From Takakia lepidozioides (Eukaryota > Streptophyta > Takakiopsida > Takakiales > Takakiaceae): a stretch of DNA of 64,000 nucleotides. Where the stretch lies: NCBI GenBank assembly GCA_030704615.1, contig CM060733.1:55304001-55368000 (forward strand), read 5' to 3'. Below are positions 24,300-34,483 of this stretch, one piece after another. Below the pieces are notes generated by a model. It was not told the origin of the DNA. It did no database searches and saw only the letters and a program-made list of their open reading frames with translations. Each line of letters begins with the position of its first letter. Position 1 is the stretch's first letter. The position numbers were made by a program, and so were the translations under genes.

Positions 24300-25012
24300 G
24301 GTATTTGCTCTCCGACGCCCAATTTCGGCGCCGTTATTACATGGAGTGCGGAAGCTTCAGCCGAGAATTTTGTTTCCGCAGGTCAATTTCGGCGCCGTTA
24401 TTGGTTGCAATCCCCAGCCTTCAGCCGGGTATTTGGTTTCCGGACCCAATTTCGGCGCCGTTATCGGCTGCTCTCCGGTGGCTTCAGCCGAGTATTTGGT
24501 TTCCGGGGCCCATTTCGGCGCCGTTATCGCCTGCATTCCGGAGGATGCAGCCGGGTATTTGGTTGGCAGAGCCCAATTACTTTCACCGTTGTTGGCTTCA
24601 CTCCCGAGCCTTCAGCGCGCTATTTCTTTTCCTGTTCCCAATTACGGCCTCGTTATAACCAACCATCCAGCACTTCTGCAATAGTACTATCCACGGTTAT
24701 AGGTCGCCATTGCGTTTTCGGAGTCTGCAAACCCGGATCCTAATTCCGCTTGCGTCTCTGCCTCTGGGATAATTTCGGTGCCGTTATTGCCCAGAATTCT
24801 GTTATTCTATGACCTGGCCTGGCGGTCCATGAGCCTGGGCTCCAAGTCATGAGCGTACACTGGTACTCATGAGCGGAGTACTTCCAGCATGAGCGCGGAA
24901 ATCTTCGATTTTTGATTATTTTATAGTTTTTGGCCCGAAAAAAATCTGCCGAAATTCGAAGTGTGTTACTTTGCGGCTCATGGGTTAGCCATGCCCGCTC
25001 ATGAGCTCATGA
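24300..25012. repeat. Right subterminal region: half-site repeats and TGAGC cluster
   Basis: Five copies of an asymmetric site, AATTTCGGCGCCGTTATT or close variants, at about 24322, 24388, 24450, 24512 and 24772, spaced about 62-66 bp in the main run. Each is preceded by a GGGTATTTGGTTTCCGG-like stretch. From 24830 to 25012 the sequence is rich in CATGAGC/GCTCATG, including GCTCATGAGC palindromes. The sites mirror those at the left end, as subterminal transposase-binding repeats would. Confidence 0.8.
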
Positions 25013-25033
25013 GCTCATGGAATAGCAACCCCC
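25013..25033 (-). repeat. Right terminal inverted repeat of element 1
   Basis: Read on the minus strand from 25033 inward: GGGGGTTGCTATTCCATGAG(C). Pairs with 11357-11377 at 17 of 21 positions. Confidence 0.88.
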
Positions 25034-25042
25034 CTCCAATTC
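25034..25042. repeat. Target-site duplication, right copy (9 bp)
   Basis: CTCCAATTC, a perfect copy of 11348-11356, immediately outside the right terminal inverted repeat and followed by a short CA repeat of the original locus. Confidence 0.9.
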
Positions 25043-25379
25043 CACACACACACACGAACTGTAGAGGCAGGTGGTTTTCCAGGATGTCATTGTTTGAGCC
25101 GATTTTGGTCATTTCTCTCAGTGTCTTGTTGAAAAGATTCCAGTTATGATGGGAAGCATCTTGATGGCTTTAAATGGTTTGCTGTAGAGTGTAACTTTCC
25201 ATCATGTTCTGGAATCTACTAGTTGGTATAAAATGTCAATTGTCTTCTCTGCCAAAGGATGTGCGGCTGAACTTTTCAAATTGAGACTGCGGGACGAGGG
25301 AATTGACTGTAGTGAAATGGGAGTGGCAGAGCCAAATTGAGGAGTCTCTGCAGAGGAGAATCCGGCCCCCTGCAATGGC

Positions 25380-26420
25380 GTGCACAAATTGCATTGCAGA
25401 GGCTCCCCAACAAAAATGACTTCCCCTCGCCCATGCGAAGGACTTCCAATTAATCACCCTTGTAGACAGAACACCCGGGATGACAGGTTGTGGGAAAGAG
25501 AAGTGGTACATGCTCGAGCCCTTGGGCTTTCAAGGATGCCATGCCCATGTGAACGTTGTTTGGGCACTACAAGTAGATCTGAGGACGGTGTGCACACACA
25601 TCTCCTTCACCACAAAAGACATGAAGCATTTCGAGTGTGGATTGGAGATGGACCTGCAGACTCCAACGACGAGGAGTGGGCACAATTGGACAATGCACAC
25701 CCCCGGGGGAGCCATCTACATTTTGAAGACATCGGGAGCCATGAAAGTGCCAACCGGATTCTCGGGTGCTTTCCAAAAGCACGCCATGAACAAGAAATGG
25801 TCAGGGATGAAGTCACATGATCTACACGTGATGATGCAGCAGATTTTGCCAGTGTACATTCGGGTTATGATAGCACCGGGTCCTCGAACGGCCATAATGC
25901 GTGTAAGTTGAGTGTTTAGGAAGATTTGTGCGAAGGTGTGGGATCCGAGGGACATTACATCGTTGCGTGAGGATGTGGCTATGACCCTTTGTTTGCTGGA
26001 GAAAGAATTCCCTCCATCATTCTTTGACGTCATGACGCACTTGCTAGTGCATCTTGTAGAGGAGCTGCATGTGTGTGGGCCCGTAGCCAGCCGTTGGATG
26101 TACCCCACGGAGAGGTACATGAAGGATCTGAAGGGGTATGTACGCAACATGGCACGGCCAGAGGGGAGTATGGCGGAGGGCTACATCCGTGACGAAGCCC
26201 TGGGCTTCATGACAGAGTATATGTCTTCATTTGATGCAACGCAATGATGGGTGTGGGACGAGAACGAGGAAGAAGGAGTTGTAGGCGAGGTCCTAGAAGG
26301 TGGTGGAACAAAGCGTGCCATGAGCCCGCGCCTTCGGGATGTGGCACATGATGATGTGACACATGATTATGTGTTGAACAACATAACAACCATGACACCA
26401 TGGAGACAGTGGATGTGAAC
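25380..26420 (+). pseudogene. CACTA (En/Spm) transposase remnant
   Basis: The 5' part (25380-25820) reads CPCERCLG, GVHTHLLHHKRHEAFRVWIGDG, which fits the plant transposase-associated zinc-binding domain (CPC-x2-C, then HL...GF...W). The next part (25790-26246) reads KWSGMKSHDLHVMMQQILPV, then after a frame change MTLCLLEKEFPPSFFDVMTHLLVHLVEELHVCGPVASRWMYPTERYMKDLKGYVRN. This is characteristic of the C-terminal region of plant CACTA Tnp2-type transposases (DUF4218-like). The whole catalytic middle is missing and stops interrupt the frame, so this is an internally deleted, dead element. CACTA termini were not identified. Confidence 0.85.
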
Positions 26421-26631
26421 TTACATCCCTCATGTGCTTTTCTTAATGGTCTTTGTATGCTGGAATTACCTATACTGTCACAAGTTATTCCGGCCAATAT
26501 GGGAGTGGGATCGTGTACTAACAGGGTGCTTCAGATGACTACAGAGGGTGTTTCGTAGTTGGTGTTGTTGCTTGCAAGTGATTATGAAGTAGGCTACATC
26601 ACTACAGTGTGCTTGAAAGGGCACAATCTGC

Positions 26632-27098
26632 ATGTGGCATGCATGTACAGTACGGTGTTGGTCAGGGGGACTGAGTTGCAGCTTCTATTTGGTTTCTGCC
26701 AGAAAGTACGCAGCGGAGAAAGTCCGCCTGAAAACGGAACGGAGTGCATTTGCAGAAGCATGGCGGAGGGGCGGTCGTAGGCGCAGATCCCCGGTGGAGT
26801 ACCCCACAACAATGGAGGAGCTGCAGCCCTTTGCAGTGTGGGTCAGATCTGCAGTTGCAGTGTACGCATCAGAGAACGAGGACCCAGATCAGGGCATGGT
26901 GAGTCTGTCATTCCCCCCGGGCCTGATTGCCACTTTGTACCGCTCAATGAAAGCATATGGCAATCAGCAGATGTGAGAGGGAAAAGGAAAGCTGCAGAAG
27001 GGGATCCAAATTCAAAACCTAAGAAGGTGCCAGTAACTGTTCTCTACCTTCCATTTCTTGTTTACAGATCTACGAAGAGAGTGAGTGCAATGTCCTAG
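26632..27098 (+). other. Unassigned open stretch between CACTA remnant and element 3
   Basis: Two overlapping plus frames (26632-26976; 26838-27098) encode an Arg-rich stretch, PTTMEELQPFAVWVRSAVAVYASENEDPDQG and a basic tract GKRKAAEGDPNSKPKK. It could be a leftover exon of element 3 gene B (basic N-terminal tracts occur in element 2) or of the CACTA element. No domain recognised. Confidence 0.25.
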
Positions 27099-28055
27099 AA
27101 AGTGATGGTCGGTACCGACCATCGCTATGAAGCCATGTTGATTTGCTTTGTACTCCTCTGTTTATGGTTTTTTACACCAGCAGTTTGTGACTGGCGGTAC
27201 CGCCATTCACTGTTCTTCAGATCATAGAGTCAGTCTGATTGTCTTTCAAGCACTCCTTCTCTTTCATTCTGTAGTAGGAACCTGTGATTGTCGGAACCGT
27301 CATTCTCTTTCTTTTCAAAACTCTCATTCTGATACAATAGAAAGTGAGTGTCGGTGCCGACATTAACTATGATCCAGTATTGACTTACACCAAACGCAAT
27401 GCATTCCATTCTAGTGTAGTGCCAGTGTCGTTAACGCCATTCGATTCTCCTCATGAGCTTCCTGAACCTGTATGCGTGGAGAGAGAGTGATGGTCGGCAT
27501 ATTCAGTCATATAGTCTTGCATTGCATTTTCTCTGTTTCAGGTTTAGCAGATTAGGGAAGTGGAATGGCAGTACCGCCAATCACTTTTTTTGAGACTATA
27601 CTGTAGGTTCATGTAGAGTATCGATTGCAAAGTACATTCCAGACAAACAAGAAATAGTGATTGTTTGTGAAGATTATCACAATGGAGTCTCTCTGACTTA
27701 TCTGCACTCACTTTCTGTCCTAGACTAGAATGAGTGTCGGTGCCGCCAATCACTAAGACATATATTTCATTGCACCAAACCGATCTAGTAGGTCCTTCAA
27801 ATGTAATGTTTTTTTATTGTCGTTAACGCCATTCGCTAATGCTCAAAACCTCTCTGTACCTGTTTGCCCAGAAACATAGTGATTGTCGGTACCGACCATC
27901 ACTATGTAGTCATATTGTTTTGGTTTGCATTCATCTGGATCAGCTTTGTTTGTGTAGATGGTTGTGAATGTCGGTGCTGCCATTCATTGTTATTTGAGAC
28001 GAGACAGACTGACGGTCGGTACCGACATTCACTATTTGCACATCACTCACTGTCT
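27095..28055. repeat. Palindrome array of element 3 (GGTACC-type core)
   Basis: About 12 sites with half-site GTGAATGTCGGT followed by its approximate reverse complement, at about 27103, 27190, 27290, 27345, 27425, 27490, 27570, 27735, 27825, 27885, 27965 and 28015. Cores vary among GGTACC, GGTGCC, GTTAACG and GGAACC. Position (upstream of gene B) matches the central arrays of elements 1 and 2. Confidence 0.85.
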
Positions 28056-28079
28056 GATTGGCATGGCATCGTGCAGAAA

Positions 28080-31000
28080 ACTGTGAAGTCCAAGCAGACA
28101 GGAACAGAGGCAAAAGGTTCTGGAGATGGGGACGAGTCTGCCAAGAGCTCTGAGAATAGCGATGAAGCAGATGAACCTGAAGTGCACTACCTTGACAGGG
28201 TGAAAGAACTCATGTCATTCCAGAAGGTAACTCTCAGGATGTTATTGGGGACATGCTCGTCTCTGGAGGGCGTCTGGACATCCCACTATGCCGGATGATA
28301 TCTATGCCTGTTGTGCGTCCTCCTCTTTCCCATGACATTACAAAATTGGAAACTGATTTCGTGCATGGATACAGACTTGGTGCACAAGTTTTTTATGTGT
28401 CACTGACGGATACAAATGGGAAAAGCAAATTAGTGTCTCATGAGATCACATATACCTAGGATGAGTGCTGGAAGGATGTTAATGAGGAGTTCAAGCTGGG
28501 CCTTATGATGGGAAGAAACACCCAGCAATTCTGCAACCACATGTTCTACGTCTGGGACGGCAACCACCGATTGCTGGCATGGATGGGATACATTCAGAAA
28601 CATCATGCGAAAGACAAAGACAAGCATGTTGCTGTAGAGGCAATGGTTTTGGATCCTGGAAACGACATTGCTAGGCTTCTTACAGCTATGCACGACGTGA
28701 ACAAGTAAGTCATCCTAGAGACTCCATTGCCTCTCCAATGTCTTGTTAATCCCACCCTAAACGATGTTTACCAATGCATTGTTTCCAATCTTTTTGCAGA
28801 TCGACAGAGAAATCGCATGTGACAACAAGCTTGGTCCACACACTGTTCCGAATTCAGAGGATTGGTCTGATGAAGCTGGATGATTTTCGCACAGTACTCC
28901 ACCCCGATATAATCAAGAAGTGCGAAACAGGAAGAGCTGCAGGCACTTGGTATTCTTTGACTCGAGAGGCGTTTCTAGAGTACATGTATGCGGTAAGGCC
29001 GAGCCTGTACTCATTTGTCTTTCTAAATACATGTTTGTATTTCGTTTTGTACTCATCTCTATTTTGATCAATGCAGCAAGAACTGGCAGAGGTAGCTGAG
29101 AAGGGGAAATTCGAATACTACCGCACTACAACAGAAGAACTTATGACATCAAAGGGTGTGGAAGCAGCAATAAAGAAGGAGTATGAAATCCGCAGAACCA
29201 AACTGATGTCCGCCTTCTCAAAGCAGCTTATAATAGTAGATCCTGGCCTTGGAGATGAGTTCCTTCTGCAGATCAAATCTCACTATGACAAGCATGTGCA
29301 CCTAGAGATGCAGCAGGAGAAATTGCACCGGCTGGCCATCTCCATGGTCGACCCCCAAACCAAAATAAGATGGCTGGAGATTTGGAACTCAGATCAGATA
29401 GTGAAGGACTTGAATCAGTTCCCAAAAAGCACTATACAGCCTGGCACAAAGGTGGAAGGAATCAGTGACATTGTGTTTGACAACTGGCTTCACAAGGCTA
29501 CATTTTGGAGTCAGGTATGTATTCAAAGAAATTCCATCTTTGTTGACTTCATGAATGTGATGAATACCTTATTTACAAAACTGACAAATGTACCATTTGC
29601 AACTGGAGAAGCGCGCAATCATTGTGCTCGAGCAGACTCTGAAGGACTTGAACATTTCTATTGTTTCCCCGCCTCAAATGACATTGGAGGCATACATAAA
29701 GAAGTGGAGAGGTCTCACCTGGAGATACTGTTTTTTCCGAGAGTTCTCCAAGGATGGTAACATTTTATGGTCCAACAAAATTACAGTCAGGTTGGGGGAG
29801 AGTGGGCTATGATGCGAGTTGTGTACAGGTGCAATGTCCTGCTGGAAACTGTGTTGCCTCTTGTGAGAAATCGTTAGGCTTTGTTAGCAGTGTAATCACA
29901 GATCCAAAGTGAATGTCGGTGCCGACACTCACTTCTATGTCTGTGTCCTTCCAAAGCTAGAGATTGCATTCACCTGGATTAGGAACTTAGGGTGTGTTTG
30001 CAGTGTCCTTGAATGGAATTGTGAATGACGTTGACGACATTCACATCCAGAGCTGTTGTGAGCTCCTGAGATTTATTGTACGTTTTGTATGTTCCATTGA
30101 CTTCTTAGTAAGAGTTCCTCACTCGAGTTTTCTGAATGTCGTTGCCGACATTCACTTTCCTTGCAATGTTGTTGCCTCTTGTGAAAAATCGTTAGACTTT
30201 GTTAGCAGTGTAATCACAGATCCAAAGTGAATGTCGGTGCTGACATTCACTTCTATGTCTGTGTCCTTCCAAAACTAGAGATTGCATTCACCTGGATTAG
30301 GAACTTAGGGTGTGTTTGTAGTGTCCTTGAATGGAATTTTGTGAATGTCGTTGACGACATTCACATCCAGAGCTGTTGTGAGCTCCTGAGATTTATTGTT
30401 CCATTGACTTTTTAGTGAGAGTTCCTCACTCGAGTTTTCTGAATGTCGTTGCCGACATTCACTTTCCTTGCAATGTTGTTGCCTCTTGTGAAAAATTGTT
30501 AGGCTTTGTTAGCAGTGTAATCACAGATCCAAAATGAATGTCACATCCAAAGCTGTTGTGAGCTCCTGAGAGCTCCTGAGAGCTGTTCTGAGCTCCATTT
30601 CTTTCCTTGTTTTTTTCATTCTGTGCTACTGACATCTTACTCACTTCGCGCTTTGGTGGGTTGGGTTTTGTCTCGTGTTTCATAGGTACACGAAATATGT
30701 GCTTATGGATGGAAATCACCTCAGCAGTATTCCAGACTATCTTGACACGTGGTCGGACCCTGCAAATGATCCAACCATGTACACTGCACGGATATTGAAG
30801 GGGTGGTTGGTACCTAGACTGCCCACCTGAGCACACAACCTTTCAAGAACAGCACATGAAATATTTGAACAATAATGCTGAGATGCTGGCGCCTCTGGCT
30901 GACAAGGATTACCAAAGAAACATAGCAACATTGGCTGTCAAGGAGCCCGATGCTCAGGAAACGACGCAAAAGGGCAAGAAGGCGGGGCGCAAACCAAAAG

Positions 31001-31740
31001 ATAAGGGGATGTCATAGCCATGTCACCAGCAAAGCCAAAGTACAAAGACAGGTCCAAGGACAAGGGGAAGGAGAAAGAAAAGGAGAGGGAGAAGGACTTC
31101 ACTGCTGGAAGGTATACCCGCACAATTCAGTGCGTGTTCGATGCCAGGCCACACCCTTTCCGTGCTGATTCGGCATGAGAGATTAAGATTGTCAATGAGG
31201 GTTGGCTGGCGATGATGCAGAGTCGAAAGAGAGGATACATTGGGGTGCCTTTGCCTACCTGGGACAACATGATCTCATTCCTTAATCTTGTGAGAATTTG
31301 ATTTTCTTTCCTTTGCATCTATAAGTGTCATTTGCAGTATTAAGTTTGTTTCTTTGAAAACATTCTTCTCTTCGTTCGAAAATTGAACATGTCTGTTGCA
31401 GGTGAGCACTGGTCCCACCTTTGTGTGCGGTGTGCAGAAAACATTTGCGGCTGACATGGTCATTCTCGACATCTCGGACGGCCAGGTTGTGCTAGAAGTT
31501 CTTCCGAAGGGCAAGACGCCAAGCTGGAACAAATTTGATGACAACTACTGGAGTTGGGTGTTCAGGATCTGCAATAATTTCATCTCTGATGCAGGGAGAC
31601 TTCTGTTTTTTCAGTCATGTGACAAAGATAGTCGTCGGGCATTGGCATCATATCTGAAGTCCTCTGGGTTTGAAGTTTTGCGTACATGGAATTGTGTGAA
31701 CAGCCTCTACATTGTAAAAGGGGGTTGTCCTGGTTAGCTG
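28080..31740 (+). pseudogene. Gene B copy of element 3 (ParB/methyltransferase-like, decayed)
   Basis: Exon blocks homologous to element 1 gene B: ParB-like region 28240-28704 (IPLCRMISMPVVRPPL, FYVWDGNHRLLAW), 28800-28992, 29077-29514 (intron absent where element 1 has one, before IRWLEIWN), about 29609-29756, about 30686-30830, a Lys-rich stretch near 31060 and the motif IV region 31404-31737 (DMVILDISDG, SWNKFDDNYWSW). The first splice donor has the same phase and position as in elements 1 and 2 (ATG..GAC..GTAAGT). Lesions: a frame change near 28230, an in-frame TAG at 28457-28459, a stop near 30828 and loss of motif I and the C-terminus after 31737. It still preserves D-I-x-D-G at motif IV, so that variant was shared before the copies diverged. 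Confidence 0.8.
29853..30545. repeat. Intronic palindrome block of element 3, 0.31-kb direct repeats
   Basis: A unit beginning near GTTGCCTCTTGTGA repeats at 29853, 30171 and 30478 (periods about 318 and 307 bp; the last is partial). Each full unit has three palindromes of the GTGAATGTCG(G/T)T type. The block sits inside the intron between the 29609-29756 and 30686 exon blocks of gene B. Confidence 0.85.
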
Positions 31741-31799
31741 GTATGCCGTCTCCCTTCTGCTTGTGCTTTCATGCTGCGTTTCAATGGAGCGTAGCTACG

Positions 31800-31822
31800 G
31801 CGTGAGCCTAGTCGCGTGAGCC
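31800..31822 (+). repeat. Inverted repeat arm, GTGAGC-rich (left)
   Basis: GCGTGAGCCTAGTCGCGTGA followed by GCC pairs with 34433-34455 at 21 of 23 positions in inverted orientation. It lies in a GTGAGC cluster (31800-31870) just after element 3 gene B. No flanking target duplication was found at 9 bp. Confidence 0.7.
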
Positions 31823-31929
31823 CAGGAGCTCGGCTCACACTTTGCCCTCTAAGCGTGAGCCCAGGGTTTAGAGGAGGGAGAAGCAAGTCCTATAACCGAG
31901 GACAGGGTTTAGAGGGGGTCCTATTACCG

Positions 31930-32520
31930 TGGAAGTGTATATTTTGGAAGAAGAGGTGAACACGGCAAAACTTCCAAACACGGCAATATACGGCAAACAC
32001 GACATATTGAGTCCCCTTTACAAGCACGACGATCGACCCAATTCCCCCAGCCCTACTTCGTCAACCCCAAGCACTCCCACCCCAAGCACTTCATGCAGCT
32101 GGTCCCACCTCCACCAGCCCCAAGCGCTCCACCTTGAAGACAAGCCCCAAGCTACGATCCCACCTAGCCCCACTCTCACCAAGCCCCAACCTTCTCTGGT
32201 CACTGTTTTTTAGTATACTCCTGCAGCAGCCACACCCACTAGTGAGTTGATTTTCAACCCACCAGCAATAGTAGAACTCTCTAGAAAGTCAACTAGTGAA
32301 CTAGGAAAGATGGCTATACCAACTCTGGCCCGGGAGTAGTGGGTTTAACGGGTTCTGGACCTAGCTGGCGGGTCCGGGTCCGGTTTTAAAATGAACCTAG
32401 GTCAGGGTCCGAGTTTTTGGTGATGGCACGGGTCCGGATCCGGATAGGTAACCCGGACCCTAACCATGGTTTTTTTTAGGAATTTTGAAAAGGGGTAGGA
32501 GTGGCTATATATATTGGGTG
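31930..32520. other. Low-complexity region, no gene
   Basis: Pro/Ser/Thr-coding CCCCAAGC-type repeats (about 32040-32200), then GGGTCCGG-type repeats (about 32360-32460). Open frames here follow the repeats and lack recognisable domains. Confidence 0.5.
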
Positions 32521-32676
32521 TAGGGTAGTGGCCCACTCTAGGTAATTTTCCTCGAATTGGTAGGCTACATGTATTTCCACCCTTGCCATATTTTGCGAAT
32601 CAAATGGATGTTGATGAACAATGGAAGGTGAAGTATAGAAATAGTTGAAAGCCATAGGACGAATGGAACACCAAGG

Positions 32677-33096
32677 CTAATTGGTACAAATGAGGTGTAT
32701 AGTTCTCGCAAGACTGGCGACGAGCATCTCCTTGGGAAACGGAGGAGGCCCCACAATCCTAAACCCACTCTTCATCTGGCCCGTCAGATCATCCTGCATG
32801 GGGTCCGCCATGGCTACATCTGTGCTGCTGCCCCCGTGGGTCCACAGACGAGGACCTTTTTGAGACCCCCATTTTTTGGCGAAAACTGCCTTATTTGGAC
32901 CTCTTTTTCCCTTTGTTTCATTCGCCAAGGGGATTTTCAGGCGGCCAAATGGCGAAAAATCGCCAATAAAAAAAACGCTGACCCTAACCCGCCGGGTACC
33001 CGGGGTGAAAATCCGGACCCGCACAACACTGTCGTTGATGTCGTCAATGATCATCCTGAAATCATGATCATGAAAAAATTGAGTGTGTTGACGCAC
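32677..33096 (-). other. Unassigned minus-strand open frame (139 aa)
   Basis: The frame includes MADPMQDDLTGQMKSGFRIVGPPPFPKEMLVASLARTIHLICTN at its end, but the start overlaps a local repeat. No domain is recognised and coding is doubtful. Its C-terminal part looks more protein-like than the rest. Confidence 0.2.
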
Positions 33097-33420
33097 TCAG
33101 TTCTCACCGGGGGGGGGGGGGGGGGGGGGAGTTTCCCCCCCAAAAAAAACGCGCCAGGTACTCGGGGTGAAAATCCGGACCCGCACAACACTGTCGTCGA
33201 TGATCATCCTGAAATCTTGATCATGAAGAAATTGAGTGCGTTGACGCACTTAGTTCTCCGGGGGGGGTTGGGGGGGGGGGAAACCAAAAAAAAAAAAAAA
33301 ATGTTTTTTTTTTTTTTTTTTCCCCCCTTCTCCCCCCCCCCCACGCAGAACTGAGTGCGTCAACGCACTCAATTTCTTCATGATCATGAATTCACGATGA
33401 TCGTCGACGACATCTACCCA
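32996..33420. repeat. Direct and inverted repeats forming a G/A-T/C hairpin
   Basis: A block of about 105 bp containing GGGTGAAAATCCGGACCCGC and TTGAGTGCGTTGACGCACT-like sequence occurs at 32996-33104 and again at 33160-33262. The end of the second copy is present inverted at 33343-33415. Between the inverted arms lie a G run, an A run, a T run and a C run, so 33185-33415 reads as one long imperfect hairpin. A G run of about 21 (33109-33129) separates the direct copies. Foldback-like; some homopolymer lengths may be assembly-sensitive. Confidence 0.75.
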
Positions 33421-33520
33421 AATGCCCGGGGGGAGGGGCGCGAAAAAAAAAAAAAAACCAAAAAAACAAAAGAACTTTTATTATTATTTTTATTATTTTT
33501 TGAATTTTCATGTGCCTAAC

Positions 33521-33725
33521 GCTCGGTTAATTCCCAGCCCTGCCCTCCACGAACATGGCAGTTCGCTAAGGGTTAGGGTTAGGGTTTGGGGCTACGATTT
33601 GCAGTGTTTCCTCGGTTTGTCGTATTTGCCGTGTTTCCGCGGTAACGACGTCAGCTTAATTCCCAGCCTGTTTTCCTTCACAAACATGGCAATTCGCTAA
33701 GGGTTAGGGTTAGGGTTTGCCCCCT
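33521..33725. repeat. Interstitial telomere-like motifs in a 131-bp direct repeat
   Basis: AAGGGTTAGGGTTAGGGTTT occurs at about 33568 and again at about 33699, each preceded by the same sequence TTAATTCCCAGCC...ACATGGCA.TTCGCTAAGG. The motif is a short mix of TTAGGG and TTTAGGG units, too short for a chromosome end. Confidence 0.75.
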
Positions 33726-33789
33726 TACTCCACTGTAGTTGTTCCGGCAGAAAAAAAGAAAGAATCAAAGAATCCACTTTCATTAAAAT

Positions 33790-34075
33790 GGCAATATGTA
33801 TGAATCCATCCCACAAACCCCACTCACTCTTGTCATATCCATTGTGCATTCATCTACTGTGTATTCATGCGTGCTCCATTCATGAATGTTTTCCATTATT
33901 CAACATCCATTGTATATTCATCCACTGTACTTTGTAATCCACCCCACAAACCTACCACACTCATGTCATATACATTGTGCATTCATCTACAGTGTATTCA
34001 TGCATCCTCCAGTCATGAATGTTTTCCATTATTCAACATCCATTATACATTCATCCATTTTACTCTTACCCATCC
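33790..34075. repeat. Short satellite, about 130-bp unit, ATTCATCC-rich
   Basis: Two full copies and part of a third. Each contains CATGAATGTTTTCCATTATT, TCAACATCCATT and ATTGTGCATTCATCTAC. Short repeat-derived peptides in all frames are not real proteins. Confidence 0.8.
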
Positions 34076-34432
34076 CACATACATCCATCTACTTTCATTT
34101 TTTGCACTCATCCATCTGTTTATCATCCTCTCTACATTCATCCATCCTTCATTCATCTGTTGTTTTCAGGTGGGAATGACCACGTCCTTTTATTATGTCG
34201 TCCAGCTTGTTTCCGCGCTAAAGGGTGCTCTTCCGCGGGAATACACTCCACTTCTTCCTTGGCGCGTGGTGACGCAGCCTTCAAACGCGATGACGTGGAG
34301 TGAGCCCTGTGATGTGGCGTTGGCGCAAGGTGACGTGGCGTGAGTGCAGTTGCGCTCATGCGCTCACGCGACCAGGCTCACGCCGAGGCATCCCTGACAT
34401 GGCGTGAGCCTGGCTGGGCTCACGTGCTCACA

Positions 34433-34455
34433 GGCTCACGCGGCTAGGCACACGC
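34433..34455 (-). repeat. Inverted repeat arm, GTGAGC-rich (right)
   Basis: Reverse complement of 31800-31822 at 21 of 23 positions, within a GCTCACG/GTGAGC cluster (34300-34460). Outward of it the sequence continues GGAAGCTTTCCCC to 34468. It may be the end of a 2.7-kb non-autonomous element or part of the old element 3 right end. Confidence 0.65.
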
Positions 34456-34483
34456 GGAAGCTTTCCCCATCCATAATGATACC

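Larger units (their letters stand above)
11357..25033. mobile_element. Complete 13.7-kb Mutator-like element (element 1)
   Basis: The boundaries are set by a perfect 9-bp direct repeat and by terminal inverted repeats. Left end GAGGTTTACTATTTCATGAG(C); right end read inward GGGGGTTGCTATTCCATGAG(C): 17 of 21 positions match. Order inside: left TGAGC cluster and half-site repeats, gene B (minus, 10 exons), central palindrome array, gene A transposase (plus), gene C (minus), right half-site repeats and TGAGC cluster. Removing the element and one duplication leaves a continuous site, GTACGTCCTCCAATTCCACA. Open reading frames of A and B and the perfect duplication suggest a fairly recent insertion. 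The 9-bp duplication, D-D-E core and SWIM finger support Mutator affinity. Confidence 0.92.
27095..31740 (+). mobile_element. Element 3: decayed relative keeping gene B and its palindromes
   Basis: Contains a palindrome array (27095-28055), a broken plus-strand copy of gene B (28080-31740) and a second palindrome block inside a gene B intron. No gene A sequence is seen to the left, where the plan of elements 1 and 2 would place it, and CACTA sequence lies there instead. Termini could not be fixed. A GTGAGC-rich cluster at 31800-31870 resembles the TGAGC clusters at the ends of elements 1 and 2 and may mark the right end. Confidence 0.65.

Noticed and set aside
33560-33725. Chromosome end
   Set aside because: Only about three telomere-like units at each of two places, embedded in a direct repeat with sequence continuing on both sides.
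31777-34477. 9-bp target duplication for the GTGAGC inverted repeat
   Set aside because: CGTTTCAAT on the left does not match ATCCATAAT on the right, so a MULE boundary could not be claimed.
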